A stretch of DNA of 63,491 nt from CAZMXS01 sp964570325 (GTDB taxonomy: Bacteria > Verrucomicrobiota > Kiritimatiellia > CAIQIC01 > CAZMXS01). The stretch's first letter is position 1. Each line of letters opens with the position of its first letter. The notes beneath the pieces were generated by a model. The model worked only from the letters and a program-made list of their open reading frames with translations. It ran no database searches and was not told where the DNA came from. The stretch spans positions 1 through 63,491 of the forward strand of contig CAZMXS010000019.1 of NCBI GenBank assembly GCA_964570325.1. The letters are read 5' to 3'. The position numbers and the translations under genes are program-made. Positions 1-8,998 of this stretch are shown one piece after another.

Positions 1-218
1 GCCGCCGCCTCCGCGGCGGAATTGACCAGTACGGCCACTTGCTCGCCATGCGCGATCTTGCGCGCCATCTCGGCGAACACCCACGGAATTACCTCCAGCT
101 TGGCCGGCCAATCATGAGGATTGCGCGGCCAGGCCAGCCAGGTTGCCGCATGCGGCGCCCATTCGGCGGGCATGATCCATTGGCGCGCGTCAATTACTGT
201 CTGGCGTCTGGTCCCCAT
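1..218 (-). CDS. aguA: Agmatine deiminase, N-terminal part (cut by window edge)
   Basis: Only the first ~72 codons are inside the window. The reading frame from the ATG at 218 gives a protein beginning MGTRRQTVIDARQWIMPAEW and continuing with APHAATWLAWPRNPHDWP, the characteristic N-terminus of agmatine deiminase (substrate-binding Trp/Pro-rich opening). The enzyme converts agmatine to N-carbamoylputrescine. It lies 27 nt downstream of aguB on the same strand, so the two consecutive enzymes of the agmatine route to putrescine are adjacent. The methionine of MPAEW (codon 16) is an alternative start and would match the usual family N-terminus better. Catalytic residues lie outside the window, so the call rests on the N-terminal match and on context. 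Confidence 0.85.
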   Translation of the reverse strand, partial: MGTRRQTVIDARQWIMPAEWAPHAATWLAWPRNPHDWPAKLEVIPWVFAEMARKIAHGEQVAVLVNSAAEAA

Positions 219-245
219 AAAGCCGCTCAAGATAATGATGGAAGG

Positions 246-1136
246 CTATTCGGCAAAGCGCCGGTTGATGGCGCCATAAGCATCCACGCGCCGGTCGCGA
301 AAAAACGGCCAGCGCCGACGCACGTCTTCAATATCGGCATGGTTAATATCCGCATACAAAATAGCCTCATGATCCACTGGGGCTTGGGCCAGCATTACGC
401 CCTGCGGGTCGCAGACAAACGAGGCGCCCCAGAATTCGATGCCCGGCGAGTCGGCCGATGGTTTTTCGCGGCCGACACGATTGACCGCCGCGACGTGAAC
501 CCCGTTGGCGATGGCATGGCCGCGCTGCGCCACCAGCCAGGCGTCGTGTTGCCGCGCGCCGTACAAATCCTTCTCGTGGTCCTGCCAGCCGATAGCTGTC
601 GGATAAAAAATTACATTGGCCCCGGCCAGCGCGACCAGCCGCGCCGCCTCGGGGAACCATTGGTCCCAGCAGATCAGCACGCCGATCCGGTCCACCTTGG
701 TATCCATCGCATGAAAACCCAGATCCCCAGGCGCGAAGTAGAACTTCTCATAATAACCGGGGTCGTCGGGGATGTGCATTTTGCGGTAGACGCCGGCCAG
801 CGATCCATCGGCGTCAATCACCACCGCCGTGTTATGATACAAGCCGATGGTGCGGCGCTCAAAAAGCGGCACGATTACGACCACGCGCAGCCGGGCAGCG
901 AGCTTCGCGAACAGTTTGGTGGTCGGGCCCGGCACCGGTTCAGCCAGGTCAAAACAGGCGTAATCCTCGCGCTGACAGAAGTACTGGGTCCGGTAAAGTT
1001 CCGGCAGGCAGATAATCCGCGCGCCAGCCGCCGCCGCTTCGGCCGTCTTTTTCAGGGCGGCATCCAGATTGCGAGCCGGCTCCGGCGACATGCCCATTTG
1101 AACCAGCGCAATTTTATACGATGTCGGTTTCTTCAT
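246..1136 (-). CDS. aguB: N-carbamoylputrescine amidase
   Basis: 296 residues, full length for the nitrilase-superfamily AguB family. It hydrolyses N-carbamoylputrescine to putrescine, CO2 and ammonia in the cytoplasm. The nitrilase catalytic triad is visible: Glu46 (in LPELY), Lys119 (RKMHIPD) and Cys156 (ICWDQWFPE). The Cys environment and the FYFAPGDLGF segment are typical of carbamoylputrescine amidases. The start was placed at the ATG of MKKPTSYKIALVQMG, because the frame extends 27 codons further upstream without family similarity. aguA follows 27 nt downstream, which supports an agmatine-to-putrescine operon. No strong Shine-Dalgarno sequence is seen. Confidence 0.93.
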   Translation of the reverse strand: MKKPTSYKIALVQMGMSPEPARNLDAALKKTAEAAAAGARIICLPELYRTQYFCQREDYACFDLAEPVPGPTTKLFAKLAARLRVVVIVPLFERRTIGLYHNTAVVIDADGSLAGVYRKMHIPDDPGYYEKFYFAPGDLGFHAMDTKVDRIGVLICWDQWFPEAARLVALAGANVIFYPTAIGWQDHEKDLYGARQHDAWLVAQRGHAIANGVHVAAVNRVGREKPSADSPGIEFWGASFVCDPQGVMLAQAPVDHEAILYADINHADIEDVRRRWPFFRDRRVDAYGAINRRFAE

Positions 1137-1361
1137 GAGTTTGCGGGGTGAACATACCGGACCACGCTGGAAATGCCAAGCGTTGCCTGCGCCTGGGCAA
1201 CCCTCAAGTTGGGGCAAAAATCAAGCCGCGCACGATGGCTGGGCAAGTTTCCGTAAGTCAGGCATTTCTGACTATCCCAAACGGCAACGAGAATCGGGCG
1301 AAAACACCCGCCTCACGGCCGCACGCCGCCGGAGAGCCAGGCGGTTTTCGAAACAAACGGA

Positions 1362-2039
1362 TCACACCAGCGACTTCCAGAACCGGAGCAGTTCACCTGC
1401 CGCCGGATTATCGCCGGCCAGGCGCTCGGGGTGCCACTGAACCGCCATAATCGGCGCGCGGCCGGCCAGGCCTTCGACCGCCTCGATGACCCCCGCGCCG
1501 GAGAAGGCGCAGACGCGCAGGCTGGCGGCCAGCGCCAATGGATCGAGCGCCTGGTGATGCGAGGTGTTGACCTCGCGAGCCGCCTCCAGCGCGGCGCCCA
1601 GCAGGGTCATCGGCACCGGACGCAACGGATGCATCCCTTTATCGTGCTCCTCCAATGCATCCGCTCGCGGTTGGCGCTGGCGTAAATAATCCGGCAGATG
1701 CTGGATCAGCCGGCCGCCAAGGGCTACATTGATGATCTGGATGCCGCGGCAGACGCCGAAGATCGGCCGGCCTTCGCGCAGGCAGTGCTCGATCAGGCGG
1801 AGTTCCTGCCGATCACGCGCCAGGTTGATGCCTGCAGTATGCGGATCGCGCGCCGCGGCATAGAGTTCAGGCTCGATGTCATGGCCGCCGGATAACAATA
1901 AAGCGGTGTAGGATTTCAGCGATACCGGCGGCGGCGATTCCGGCGGCAGCGGCACGCCTTCAATATTGCCGCGCCGCAGCCAGTCCATGTAGTGGCGCGT
2001 GGACGTCTCATTCAGCGAGCGGGTGACCAGCCATTTCAT
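1362..2039 (-). CDS. Gamma-glutamyl-gamma-aminobutyrate hydrolase-like class I glutamine amidotransferase (peptidase C26)
   Basis: 225 residues. The class I glutamine amidotransferase triad is present: nucleophile Cys97 in GVCRGIQIIN, and His203/Glu205 in QWHPE. The LLSGGHDIEP segment and the R after the nucleophile are typical of the PuuD/C26 branch, which cleaves gamma-glutamyl bonds, classically in putrescine breakdown. Its start codon overlaps the stop of the HEAT-repeat gene by one base (TGATG), so the two are probably translated together. The position near aguAB is consistent with polyamine metabolism, but the exact substrate is inferred. C26 members also include folate gamma-glutamyl hydrolases and uncharacterised amidases. 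Confidence 0.8.
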   Translation of the reverse strand: MKWLVTRSLNETSTRHYMDWLRRGNIEGVPLPPESPPPVSLKSYTALLLSGGHDIEPELYAAARDPHTAGINLARDRQELRLIEHCLREGRPIFGVCRGIQIINVALGGRLIQHLPDYLRQRQPRADALEEHDKGMHPLRPVPMTLLGAALEAAREVNTSHHQALDPLALAASLRVCAFSGAGVIEAVEGLAGRAPIMAVQWHPERLAGDNPAAGELLRFWKSLV

Positions 2040-3508
2040 CAGAAAGTTGTCTCACTCCGAAATGCCGCGCCGTGATGGTCCCACCATTGCTTCCACTCGG
2101 CGGCATCCTCGAAATTCTTGCCGGTCAAGCGGGTCAGGGCTTGCACCGCAACCCGTTTGTTCATATTGGCCATGGCGGTGATCAGCGGACTGACCGCGCG
2201 CGGATCGCGCAATTCTCCCAGCACCTGGGCCGCCGATTCCTGAACATACCGATTGGAATCGGTTAGGGCGGCGATCAACGGTTTGACGGCGCGCAAATCA
2301 TGGATGGCGCCCAAGGCTTCGGCCGCTTTGACCCGGACCAGCACACTCTCATCCTTCAACGCGGCGACAAGCGGATCCACTGCCTTGGCGTCGCGCAGAT
2401 TGCCGAGCGCTTCGGCCGCCTTGACCCGCACCAGCATGTTCGGGTCGCGCAAAGCGACCAGGAGCGGTTCCAGCGCTTTGATGTCCCGGATTTCACCTAG
2501 TGCCCATGCGGCGTTTTCGCGGAGGAAAGCATCGGGGTCATGCAAGAAACCCACCAGCGCCTCCACGGCCGCCGCGCCGATTTTGGACAAAGCGACGATC
2601 GCGCGTTCAAAGGCGGCCTGGTTCTTGCCTTTGAGCACCATGATCAGCGGCATGACAGCCCGCGGATCGCGTAGTTCGCCCAACGCCCAAACGGCCGACA
2701 GAACCACCGCCTCGTCCTGAAGCGCGGCAATCAGCGCGGGCACCGCGCGCGGGTCGCCGACCTCCCCGAGCGATTCCGCCGCATTGACGCGCACGGTGTC
2801 GTCGGGATCCTTCAACGCCGCAATCAACGGCTCAACGGCCGCCGGGTCTTTCTTTTCGCGCAGCGCCCATGCCGCGTTTTTACGGGTTTCCGGATCCCCG
2901 ATGCTGAGGGCCGCCGTCAGCGATTCGGTCGCGCGCGGGTTATTGATCATGCCCAGAACAGTCTGCGCCCGCCGCCGTACCTCCTCGTGCTCGTCATTCA
3001 GGGCGGACACCAGCGGTTCGACCGCCGGCATGCCGATCTTGTAGATCGCCCATTCGGCACGGCCATGCACATCGCCCCGCAAAGCAGCAATCAAGGGGCG
3101 GACGGCGCGCGCATCGCCCACTTCCCCCAATGCCCAGGCGGCGTTCTCACGGACGCTCAAATCCTCGTCGTTCAGCGCGGCAATCAGGGGTTCGACGGAC
3201 TTGGGATCTCTGGTTTCACCCAGTTTTCGCGCATTATCAGCGCGAATGCCGGGGCTGACGTTTTTGAGCGCCCCCAGCATCACTTCCAGCGCGGGTGGTG
3301 CGGGCGCGGCCTGCTTCTCGGGCGCAGCCGCCGACACGGGCGCCGCCTGCGCTTCGTCAATCTTGTCGAGTGTATGCACGGCGGCGTCAATCTCGGGCGG
3401 GACGCGCGGCGGCCGGCGCATGAAGAAACCAAAGTGGCCGGACGCGATCAGTTTCGCGCCGGCGATGATCACCACCAACCCCAGCAAGACAACAATCAGT
3501 TCGGTCAT
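2039..3508 (-). CDS. Membrane-anchored HEAT-repeat protein
   Basis: 489 residues from the ATG at 3508. The N-terminus (MTELIVVLLGLVVIIAGAKL) is a single membrane segment, followed by a short linker and at least ten HEAT/PBS-lyase-type repeats of about 31 residues. The repeats have the recurring pattern D-x-x-AV-x-PLI-x-ALxD and xVRxxAAxALGE. Such scaffolds bind proteins or nucleic acids; no catalytic residue is seen and no partner can be named. The longer upstream frame was rejected because it would run into the start region of the divergent bamD-like gene. It is translationally coupled to the C26 amidotransferase downstream (TGATG). Confidence 0.8.
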   Translation of the reverse strand: MTELIVVLLGLVVIIAGAKLIASGHFGFFMRRPPRVPPEIDAAVHTLDKIDEAQAAPVSAAAPEKQAAPAPPALEVMLGALKNVSPGIRADNARKLGETRDPKSVEPLIAALNDEDLSVRENAAWALGEVGDARAVRPLIAALRGDVHGRAEWAIYKIGMPAVEPLVSALNDEHEEVRRRAQTVLGMINNPRATESLTAALSIGDPETRKNAAWALREKKDPAAVEPLIAALKDPDDTVRVNAAESLGEVGDPRAVPALIAALQDEAVVLSAVWALGELRDPRAVMPLIMVLKGKNQAAFERAIVALSKIGAAAVEALVGFLHDPDAFLRENAAWALGEIRDIKALEPLLVALRDPNMLVRVKAAEALGNLRDAKAVDPLVAALKDESVLVRVKAAEALGAIHDLRAVKPLIAALTDSNRYVQESAAQVLGELRDPRAVSPLITAMANMNKRVAVQALTRLTGKNFEDAAEWKQWWDHHGAAFRSETTF

Positions 3509-3632
3509 GCGCCACCCACGGGCATAAAATACGCAACCCGCGCGAAAAGGGGAAGCGACATTTGAAAAATCCGAGCGGCCGATCCACCTTGACCCTTGCA
3601 CTTTGCGCCTTGAACTTCTATTGTTTCCGGCC

Positions 3633-4607
3633 ATGCAGAAATCGTTATTTAACGGGCTGGCGGGATTGGCGTTGCTGGTGGCGCTGGGCAGCGGCTGCGC
3701 CTCATCCAAGCCGTATGTCGAAACACCGGAAGATACGGGCTGGCACCTTTTTATTCATGCCAAGAAGGACAACCCGCGCGATCAATACGCCTACGCCCGA
3801 TTCCTGGAAGAGCGGGGTCTGATCAAGACCGCCGGGGCCCAATACAAAGCCTTGACGGTCTACTGGCCGCAGGCGCCGGAGGCGGCGGATGCCCAGTACC
3901 GGTTTGCGCGCATTCTCGAGCAACGCGGCCGACTCTTCAAGGCGTTCGATGAATACCAGTACCTGATCGAACATTATACCACAGGCTACGATTTCGACGC
4001 CGTGCTTGAGCGGCAGTTCAATATTGCGCAACATTTGATGGATACGCCCAAGGGCCGTTTCTTGTTTTTCCCCGGTTTCAAGGCGCCAGAACGCGCGGTG
4101 CCTTTGTTCGAGAAGATCGTCAGCAGCGCCCCCGAATGGTCGCGCACCCCCGAGGCCCAATACCTCATCGGGCGCGCCTACGAGTTAAACCGCGATTTTG
4201 AACTGGCGGTGGTCGCCTACATGGCGGCAGAATACCGCTATCCGAACAGCGCGTTCGCCGAGGCCGCGGCCTTCGGCCGACTCTATGCGCTTTATGAGCT
4301 GGCCGTGGCCAGCCCCTACGACGAACAGATGTTGGAGGACGCTTGGGCCTCGGTCGTGGTCTTCCAGCAACGCTTCCCGCAGTCCGATCGCAATCCGATC
4401 ATCGCGGAATACAAGAAAACTCTGTACCGGATGCGCGCCGAGAACGCCTACACACGGGCGCGCTATTATGACCGAATCGCCAAGAAACCCCAGGCGGCGG
4501 TGATCGAATATCGAAATCTGTTGGCGCTGTTTCCTCAATCCGAATGGGCCTCGATCGCCGAGTCCCGCATCGCGGAGTTACAACCCTACGCGGAGAGAAA
4601 ACCATGA
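3633..4607 (+). CDS. BamD/ComL-like outer membrane assembly lipoprotein
   Basis: 324 residues with a lipoprotein-type N-terminus (hydrophobic stretch then SGCASSKP). A series of tetratricopeptide-like helices follows: AQYKALTVYWPQAPEAADAQYRFARIL, then QYLIGRAYEL, then AAVIEYRNLLALFPQSEWA near the end. This matches the BamD family, which binds BamA and promotes beta-barrel insertion into the outer membrane. The residue at -3 of the presumed lipobox is Gly rather than Leu, so lipidation is likely but not textbook. The start is the ATG giving MQKSLFNGLAG, ten codons into the open frame. Its stop overlaps the next start by four bases (ATGA). A more general TPR lipoprotein role cannot be excluded. 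Confidence 0.75.
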   Translation: MQKSLFNGLAGLALLVALGSGCASSKPYVETPEDTGWHLFIHAKKDNPRDQYAYARFLEERGLIKTAGAQYKALTVYWPQAPEAADAQYRFARILEQRGRLFKAFDEYQYLIEHYTTGYDFDAVLERQFNIAQHLMDTPKGRFLFFPGFKAPERAVPLFEKIVSSAPEWSRTPEAQYLIGRAYELNRDFELAVVAYMAAEYRYPNSAFAEAAAFGRLYALYELAVASPYDEQMLEDAWASVVVFQQRFPQSDRNPIIAEYKKTLYRMRAENAYTRARYYDRIAKKPQAAVIEYRNLLALFPQSEWASIAESRIAELQPYAERKP

Positions 4608-5125
4608 AGTCTATGCTTCCGACTCTAGTCCGCATTTTTCTGCTGAGCGTCCTCGTGATCGGCGGCCACGGCTGCATGGGGTACAAACTCGGAACCATGT
4701 TGCCGCCGGACATCAAAACGGTTTGTGTGCCAACATTTGTCAATAAGACAACCGAGCCAAACATCGAGATCCAGGCCACCTCCGCCTGCATCGCGGAATT
4801 CCAGAAGGACGGCTCGCTGAAGGTGGCGGACCTGCCAAACGCGGACACCGTAATCGAGGTCACGCTGACCGAATATGCGCTGACCCCGCTGGCCTATGAC
4901 AGTGTCCAGAAAACGGCCACCAAGGAATACCGGCTTGTGCTAACGGCCGGATTTGTGATGAAGCGCAAAAGCGATGGCCGGCTGATCGCCGAAAATCCGC
5001 AGGTGCAAGGGGAAAACACCTTCTTCATGCAGGGCGACTTCACCAGCTCGAAACAGGCCGCGCTGCCCAAAGCCGCGGAAGATCTGGCGCGGCAGATTGT
5101 GCAACGTGTCGTGGAAACGTGGTAA
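4604..5125 (+). CDS. LptE-like LPS-assembly lipoprotein
   Basis: 173 residues. An N-terminal signal segment ends in IGGHGCMGYKLG, a lipobox-like Cys followed by the GY(K/R)L motif common to LptE-family proteins (G-Y-x-L just after the lipidated Cys). It continues with PPDIKTVCVPTFVNKTTEPN, the typical beta strand with xxNxT. Family members form the plug of the LptD outer-membrane LPS translocon. The start ATG at 4604 overlaps the stop of the BamD-like gene, so both outer-membrane biogenesis factors are co-translated. The assignment is by motif and context; sequence identity in this family is low. Confidence 0.7.
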   Translation: MKSMLPTLVRIFLLSVLVIGGHGCMGYKLGTMLPPDIKTVCVPTFVNKTTEPNIEIQATSACIAEFQKDGSLKVADLPNADTVIEVTLTEYALTPLAYDSVQKTATKEYRLVLTAGFVMKRKSDGRLIAENPQVQGENTFFMQGDFTSSKQAALPKAAEDLARQIVQRVVETW

Positions 5126-5159
5126 GACCGGCGGCAATGGCGCCCACCGATTCACATAA

Positions 5160-5441
5160 TCAAGCCGGCTTGGGCGCCGCGCCCAGTTTACGCATACGGT
5201 TGGCCGCGCGAGTTTTGCGCCGAATCGCCGTGTTGCGGGTAATGATGCCCCGTTTAACGGCCTTGTCCAGAATAGAGCAATATTCGCGGTAAGATTGGGC
5301 GCTGGTCTCCAGATTGCCTGCTTCGAAGGCGGCAAACAGATCGCGCCGCTGGCTCTTGATCTTGCTCTTCTCGGCCACGTTGCGCACGCGCGCCTTGCGG
5401 GCCAGACGGTTACGCTTCACTGCGCTATGGATATTCGGCAT
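5160..5441 (-). CDS. rpsT: 30S ribosomal protein S20
   Basis: 93 residues, very basic, beginning MPNIHSAVKRNRLARKARVRN and containing the SAVKR / DKAVKRGIITRNTAIRRKTR blocks diagnostic of S20. It binds 16S rRNA near the 5' domain and helix 44. The length is normal. A GGGAG ribosome binding site lies about 9 nt before the ATG, and a sigma-70-like promoter is seen just upstream (5477-5504). It stands alone, convergent with the LptE-like gene on its 3' side. Confidence 0.97.
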   Translation of the reverse strand: MPNIHSAVKRNRLARKARVRNVAEKSKIKSQRRDLFAAFEAGNLETSAQSYREYCSILDKAVKRGIITRNTAIRRKTRAANRMRKLGAAPKPA

Positions 5442-5476
5442 ATTTCAACTCCCGGAAATTCAAAAAAAACGTTGTC

Positions 5477-5504
5477 ATACTAGCCGCGTGCGACGTGAAG
5501 TCAA
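5477..5504 (-). promoter_or_regulatory. Sigma-70-like promoter for rpsT
   Basis: On the minus strand TTGACT (-35) is followed after 16 nt by TAGTAT (-10), and transcription would begin about 30 nt before the rpsT ATG. A T-rich run and a GGGAG ribosome binding site follow. The -35 element is strong and the -10 is partial. Confidence 0.55.
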
Positions 5505-5522
5505 CTGGCATTTGGAGAAAAA

Positions 5523-6230
5523 ATGGCAGTTTTGAAAAGCCTCAAGTTTCTGGTCGGTCTGGCCCTGCTGCCTTTCTGCGTGGCAATCAGCCGAACCTTA
5601 TGGCGCCTGCTCCTGACGGTGCAGCCCGGCTCGCTGCAACAGGTGCCGCGCACCACCTGGGGTTTGGCCATTGGCTTTGGAATCTGGATTTTCGCGTTCT
5701 TCTGCATGTCACGGCCGATCCGAACATATGTATTCGGCCACGAACTAACCCACGCGATCTGGGCCTGGGCCATGGGTGCGCGGGTCGCGCGGTTCAAGGT
5801 CTCGCAACGCGGCGGCAGTGTGGCGCTCGATCGCAGCAATTTCCTGATCGCGCTCGCGCCCTATTTCTTTCCCATCTACACAATCGGAGTAATGCTTCTG
5901 TATGGCGCACTCGCGCTGTTTTTGGATTTGCAGGCATATGCGCCGTTCTGGATGGGCATGGTCGGCCTGACGTGGGCCTTTCACCTGACCTTCACCGTCA
6001 GCATGTTGTTGCAGCATCAACCGGATATCGTTGAAAACGGCCGCCTGTTTTCCTACACGGTGATTTACCTTTGCAATGCGCTGGGGATCTGTTGTTGGAT
6101 TGTCGGGGTCGGCGCACCGACTTTGGAAATGCTGATCACCGACCTGAACCACGACATCACCGCCGTCTGGGCCGCTTACTTTGCGGGCTTGCAGTGGATG
6201 GCAAAGAAGTTGCAGGGATGGTTGGCCTGA
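5523..6230 (+). CDS. M50B-like polytopic membrane protein with HELTH motif
   Basis: 235 residues, mostly hydrophobic with about six membrane segments. His73-Glu-Leu-Thr-His77 in FGHELTHAIWAWAMGARV is an HExxH zinc site, which suggests the membrane-metalloprotease M50B-like family. A conserved-looking QHQPDIVENGRLFS segment after the fourth segment may supply the third ligand (Asp). A good ribosome binding site (GGAG) precedes the ATG. Its substrate is unknown. It is followed 18 nt later by the secreted GH16-like gene, possibly in one transcript. A non-proteolytic member of the fold is possible. Confidence 0.6.
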   Translation: MAVLKSLKFLVGLALLPFCVAISRTLWRLLLTVQPGSLQQVPRTTWGLAIGFGIWIFAFFCMSRPIRTYVFGHELTHAIWAWAMGARVARFKVSQRGGSVALDRSNFLIALAPYFFPIYTIGVMLLYGALALFLDLQAYAPFWMGMVGLTWAFHLTFTVSMLLQHQPDIVENGRLFSYTVIYLCNALGICCWIVGVGAPTLEMLITDLNHDITAVWAAYFAGLQWMAKKLQGWLA

Positions 6231-6248
6231 AAAAAATTGGAAACGAGA

Positions 6249-8369
6249 ATGACACATAACAGATGCAAAACGGCTGCGTGCTTCCGGTGTCTGATCGGCA
6301 GCATGTCGCTTGTGGCGCTGGCTGCGCGCGCAGAGTTGTTCTCCAATGTATTGAGCAACGCCGGGTTTGAGGCTGGGTCGTCCGATACCGACATCGCCGG
6401 CTGGACCCGTTTCGGCAACGCTTACCGCTATGCCACCCCCGACGCGCATAGCGGGAACTATGCGGTGGCGGCTTGGGGCAATTGGTGGCCGGCGGGCGAA
6501 TGGAACGGGTCCGGGTTATACCAGGATTACCCCACCACCGAAGGCCAAATCTGGGAAGCCGCCGTTTGGGCACATGTCAATATACCGCTGCAGGGCCGCG
6601 CTTTTGCGGGCATCAACCTGGAGTTCTTCAACGCCGCCTCGCAGTGCATTTTCTCGGGAACCTCGGCGCACAAAATCACCGCGAATACGCCCACAAACCA
6701 ATGGTTCCGGTTGACGGCCAAAGCCCAGGCCATACCCAACACGGTGCGGGTTCGGGCCATTCCCCTCTTGGTTCAGTCGCCTGATTTTGAATCCGGCGCG
6801 GTCTGGCTAGACGACGCGGAACTTTATCTCAACCCCACCGGCCGCTTGGACTTCGCCGGCCGCTCATGGAAGGTGTTGGACGGCATATCCGCGCCAGGGC
6901 CAAACAACTATTATTCGACGAATTGCTGCTGGGTGGACACCAACGGTTGGTTGCACATGGCCGTCCGCCAGGTGGACGGTGTCTGGTGTTGCGGGTTCAT
7001 GGAACATGAACGTCCGTTGGGATTCGGCGTTTATAGCTGGCGCATCGGCAGTCGGGTGGATTTGCTCAACTCGAACCTGGTCGCCGGCCTGTTCACGTAT
7101 GCGCTCGAACCGGAGTACGGCACCAACCAGAATGAAATTGACATCGAAATCAGCCACGCGCTGCCCGACACGCAAAGCAACTGCTTGCTGCTAACCGTTC
7201 AGCCCTACACTATTCCGGGCAATACTTACCAGCATCTGATGGTGTTGACCAATGACCGCACCACTCATCGCTTCTGCTGGCGGCCGGATCGAGTGGACTG
7301 GCAAAGCTATTACGGCCACGCCCCGGCGCCGGATGAGCACACCGCATTCATCGCCGGTTGGCGCTTTGAACGGCATGGCATCCCGATCGAAACCAACGAA
7401 CATCCCTTTATCAACCTTTGGCTGTTTCGGACCAATCGGCCGACAGGCACGCAAGGCTTGGAAATGGTTATCCATGACTTCGATTTCACGCCCTTTGACG
7501 GTTTTCTGATCCGCGACGATTTTCGCGCCGATGGGATCAGCAATTTGTGGCAGGTACTCGGTTCCAGCGTAGCGGCCACAAACGGCAGGCTTGTAATGCA
7601 GCCCTCCGGCACCAACCGGGCGGCGCTGATCACAACCAACTGGATTCACCGGAACGAACGCGGTTGCCGGTATGTTTTTTCCGCCCGGCTCGCGGAATTG
7701 AACACCGCCGCGTCGGGCGTGGGCGAAGATATTCGCCTCAGCCTGGCGTTGCTCGGCGCAACCAACGCGCCAGAGGCTTCTCCCGCGCATGCGCGCTTGG
7801 AGTGCGGGTTTGATACAGAGGCCAACTGCCTGACCTGGCGTTTTTTTACACGCACCAATTCAGCCGATCGCCTTTGGTTTTGGGGCGTGACCACCAACCT
7901 GGCGGACATCCTGGCGGCGGGCACGATGGAATTGAGGCTGGAACTGGATCCAATGCGTTACAGAATCGAGTCACGCACCGCCGATGGCATGCCCATCACT
8001 ATTCACACCAATACCGGCACGGCTGCGGGACTGCATGACCTGGGCGATCAACTGGATTATGGGTACTGGCTGATCGGGGCCGAAAACACCAGCCCGGCAG
8101 TTTCCGGCCAAGTCGCGTGGGCAGGCGCCGCGGTGGGAATCGCGGCACAGGCAGATACCGTCAACGCCGCGGCGATCAGCATCAGCGAACGACAAGCTAT
8201 CGTTTCCGCTGCCGCGTGCTTCGACACCCGGTACACATTGTGGCGCGCCACCAACCTGCCGGGTGTTTTTTTGGGCGTGGCGAGTAATATCGCCGCGCTG
8301 GCCCCAACCGTCTGGCTAACCGACCACGTGGAAAATGCCGCCGCTTATTACCGTTTGGGGGCCGAATGA
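6249..8369 (+). CDS. Secreted GH16-like multi-domain protein
   Basis: 706 residues with a signal peptide ending around AARA-ELFSN. Residues ~30-195 resemble a CBM4/9-type jelly roll (NAGFEAGSSDTDIAGWTRFG, VWLDDAELYL). Residues ~200-420 look like a GH16 fold: the NEIDIEIS segment carries the ExDxE catalytic signature of GH16 glucanases/agarases, with nucleophile and acid/base Glu both present. A third beta-rich domain (DDFRADGISNLWQV onwards) is probably another jelly roll. It is likely exported to act on a beta-linked polysaccharide; the substrate cannot be read from sequence. The ATG at 6249 was preferred over the in-frame TTG at 6237 because GGAAACGAG then serves as ribosome binding site. 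Confidence 0.65.
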   Translation: MTHNRCKTAACFRCLIGSMSLVALAARAELFSNVLSNAGFEAGSSDTDIAGWTRFGNAYRYATPDAHSGNYAVAAWGNWWPAGEWNGSGLYQDYPTTEGQIWEAAVWAHVNIPLQGRAFAGINLEFFNAASQCIFSGTSAHKITANTPTNQWFRLTAKAQAIPNTVRVRAIPLLVQSPDFESGAVWLDDAELYLNPTGRLDFAGRSWKVLDGISAPGPNNYYSTNCCWVDTNGWLHMAVRQVDGVWCCGFMEHERPLGFGVYSWRIGSRVDLLNSNLVAGLFTYALEPEYGTNQNEIDIEISHALPDTQSNCLLLTVQPYTIPGNTYQHLMVLTNDRTTHRFCWRPDRVDWQSYYGHAPAPDEHTAFIAGWRFERHGIPIETNEHPFINLWLFRTNRPTGTQGLEMVIHDFDFTPFDGFLIRDDFRADGISNLWQVLGSSVAATNGRLVMQPSGTNRAALITTNWIHRNERGCRYVFSARLAELNTAASGVGEDIRLSLALLGATNAPEASPAHARLECGFDTEANCLTWRFFTRTNSADRLWFWGVTTNLADILAAGTMELRLELDPMRYRIESRTADGMPITIHTNTGTAAGLHDLGDQLDYGYWLIGAENTSPAVSGQVAWAGAAVGIAAQADTVNAAAISISERQAIVSAAACFDTRYTLWRATNLPGVFLGVASNIAALAPTVWLTDHVENAAAYYRLGAE

Positions 8370-8404
8370 ACAACGACCACAGTTGGTCCAAGACGCGATA
8401 AGAC

Positions 8405-8442
8405 AATGAAAAATGCGAGCCGAGCGGCCCGCACTTTTCATT
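8405..8442 (-). terminator. Hairpin terminator of the small gene 8514-8708
   Basis: A 38-nt inverted repeat. Arms AATGAAAA, TGCG and GCC pair with their complements around a 4-nt loop, interrupted by two A-C mismatches on the plus strand. On the minus strand those same positions become G-U pairs, so the RNA of the leftward gene forms an unbroken 17-bp stem ending in UUUUUCAUU. This asymmetry argues that it terminates the minus-strand gene. It also lies between convergent genes. Confidence 0.6.
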
Positions 8443-8513
8443 AGCGCCCACGCGCGCCTCGCCGGGGACAAATGCCACCGGTGTCCGATGTCAGGCAATC
8501 ATCCGCCGGCGCT

Positions 8514-8708
8514 TCAGCGCATCAATTCTTTGACCAGTTGCGGCTTCTGGACATACCACCGCAATTGCTTGGCGTCCAGCCGGCGCACTTTCGCCTCGGG
8601 CACGCCCAAGGCCAGCAGTTTTTTCTTATGTTCCAGCATCCGCCGGTTTTTAGCCGTCCCGCTCTTGCGCGGACGAGTCGTATTGTTGTTCCGGTCATTC
8701 ATTGACAT
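8514..8708 (-). CDS. Small basic protein of unknown function (64 aa)
   Basis: A 64-residue, Lys/Arg-rich protein starting MSMNDRNNNTTRPRKSGTAK with a core RRMLEHKKKLLALGVPEAKV and a tail ending QLVKELMR. The start at 8708 is supported by an AGGAG ribosome binding site 8 nt upstream. No family is recognised with certainty. The predicted helices and basic charge would suit RNA or ribosome binding, but this is a guess. It is followed by a clear hairpin (8405-8442), so it is a stand-alone transcription unit. Confidence 0.6.
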   Translation of the reverse strand: MSMNDRNNNTTRPRKSGTAKNRRMLEHKKKLLALGVPEAKVRRLDAKQLRWYVQKPQLVKELMR

Positions 8709-8998
8709 GCGACACGCTCCTGTTTTGGGGTTAGCCCCTGTTTCTTCAGACGAAAAGCGCCGTAAGTTACAATGACGGCTCGCGGGTTTCAATCCTTATA
8801 TTACCTGGAACGGATTTGTTTTGGAACGCCGGCAGGATATCTGGGCTCCATGCTGGGCGTGAGCGAGCGGTTGCCCCCACGAGCGTAAACGAGCGGCCAC
8901 GTAAGGATACCCGTTCCCGCGCGCCCAACCCCCGACCGCGTTCGGCTTGACTCCGGGCCGGCCGATCGAAATGATGCAACAAATCCGCCGGACTTATT

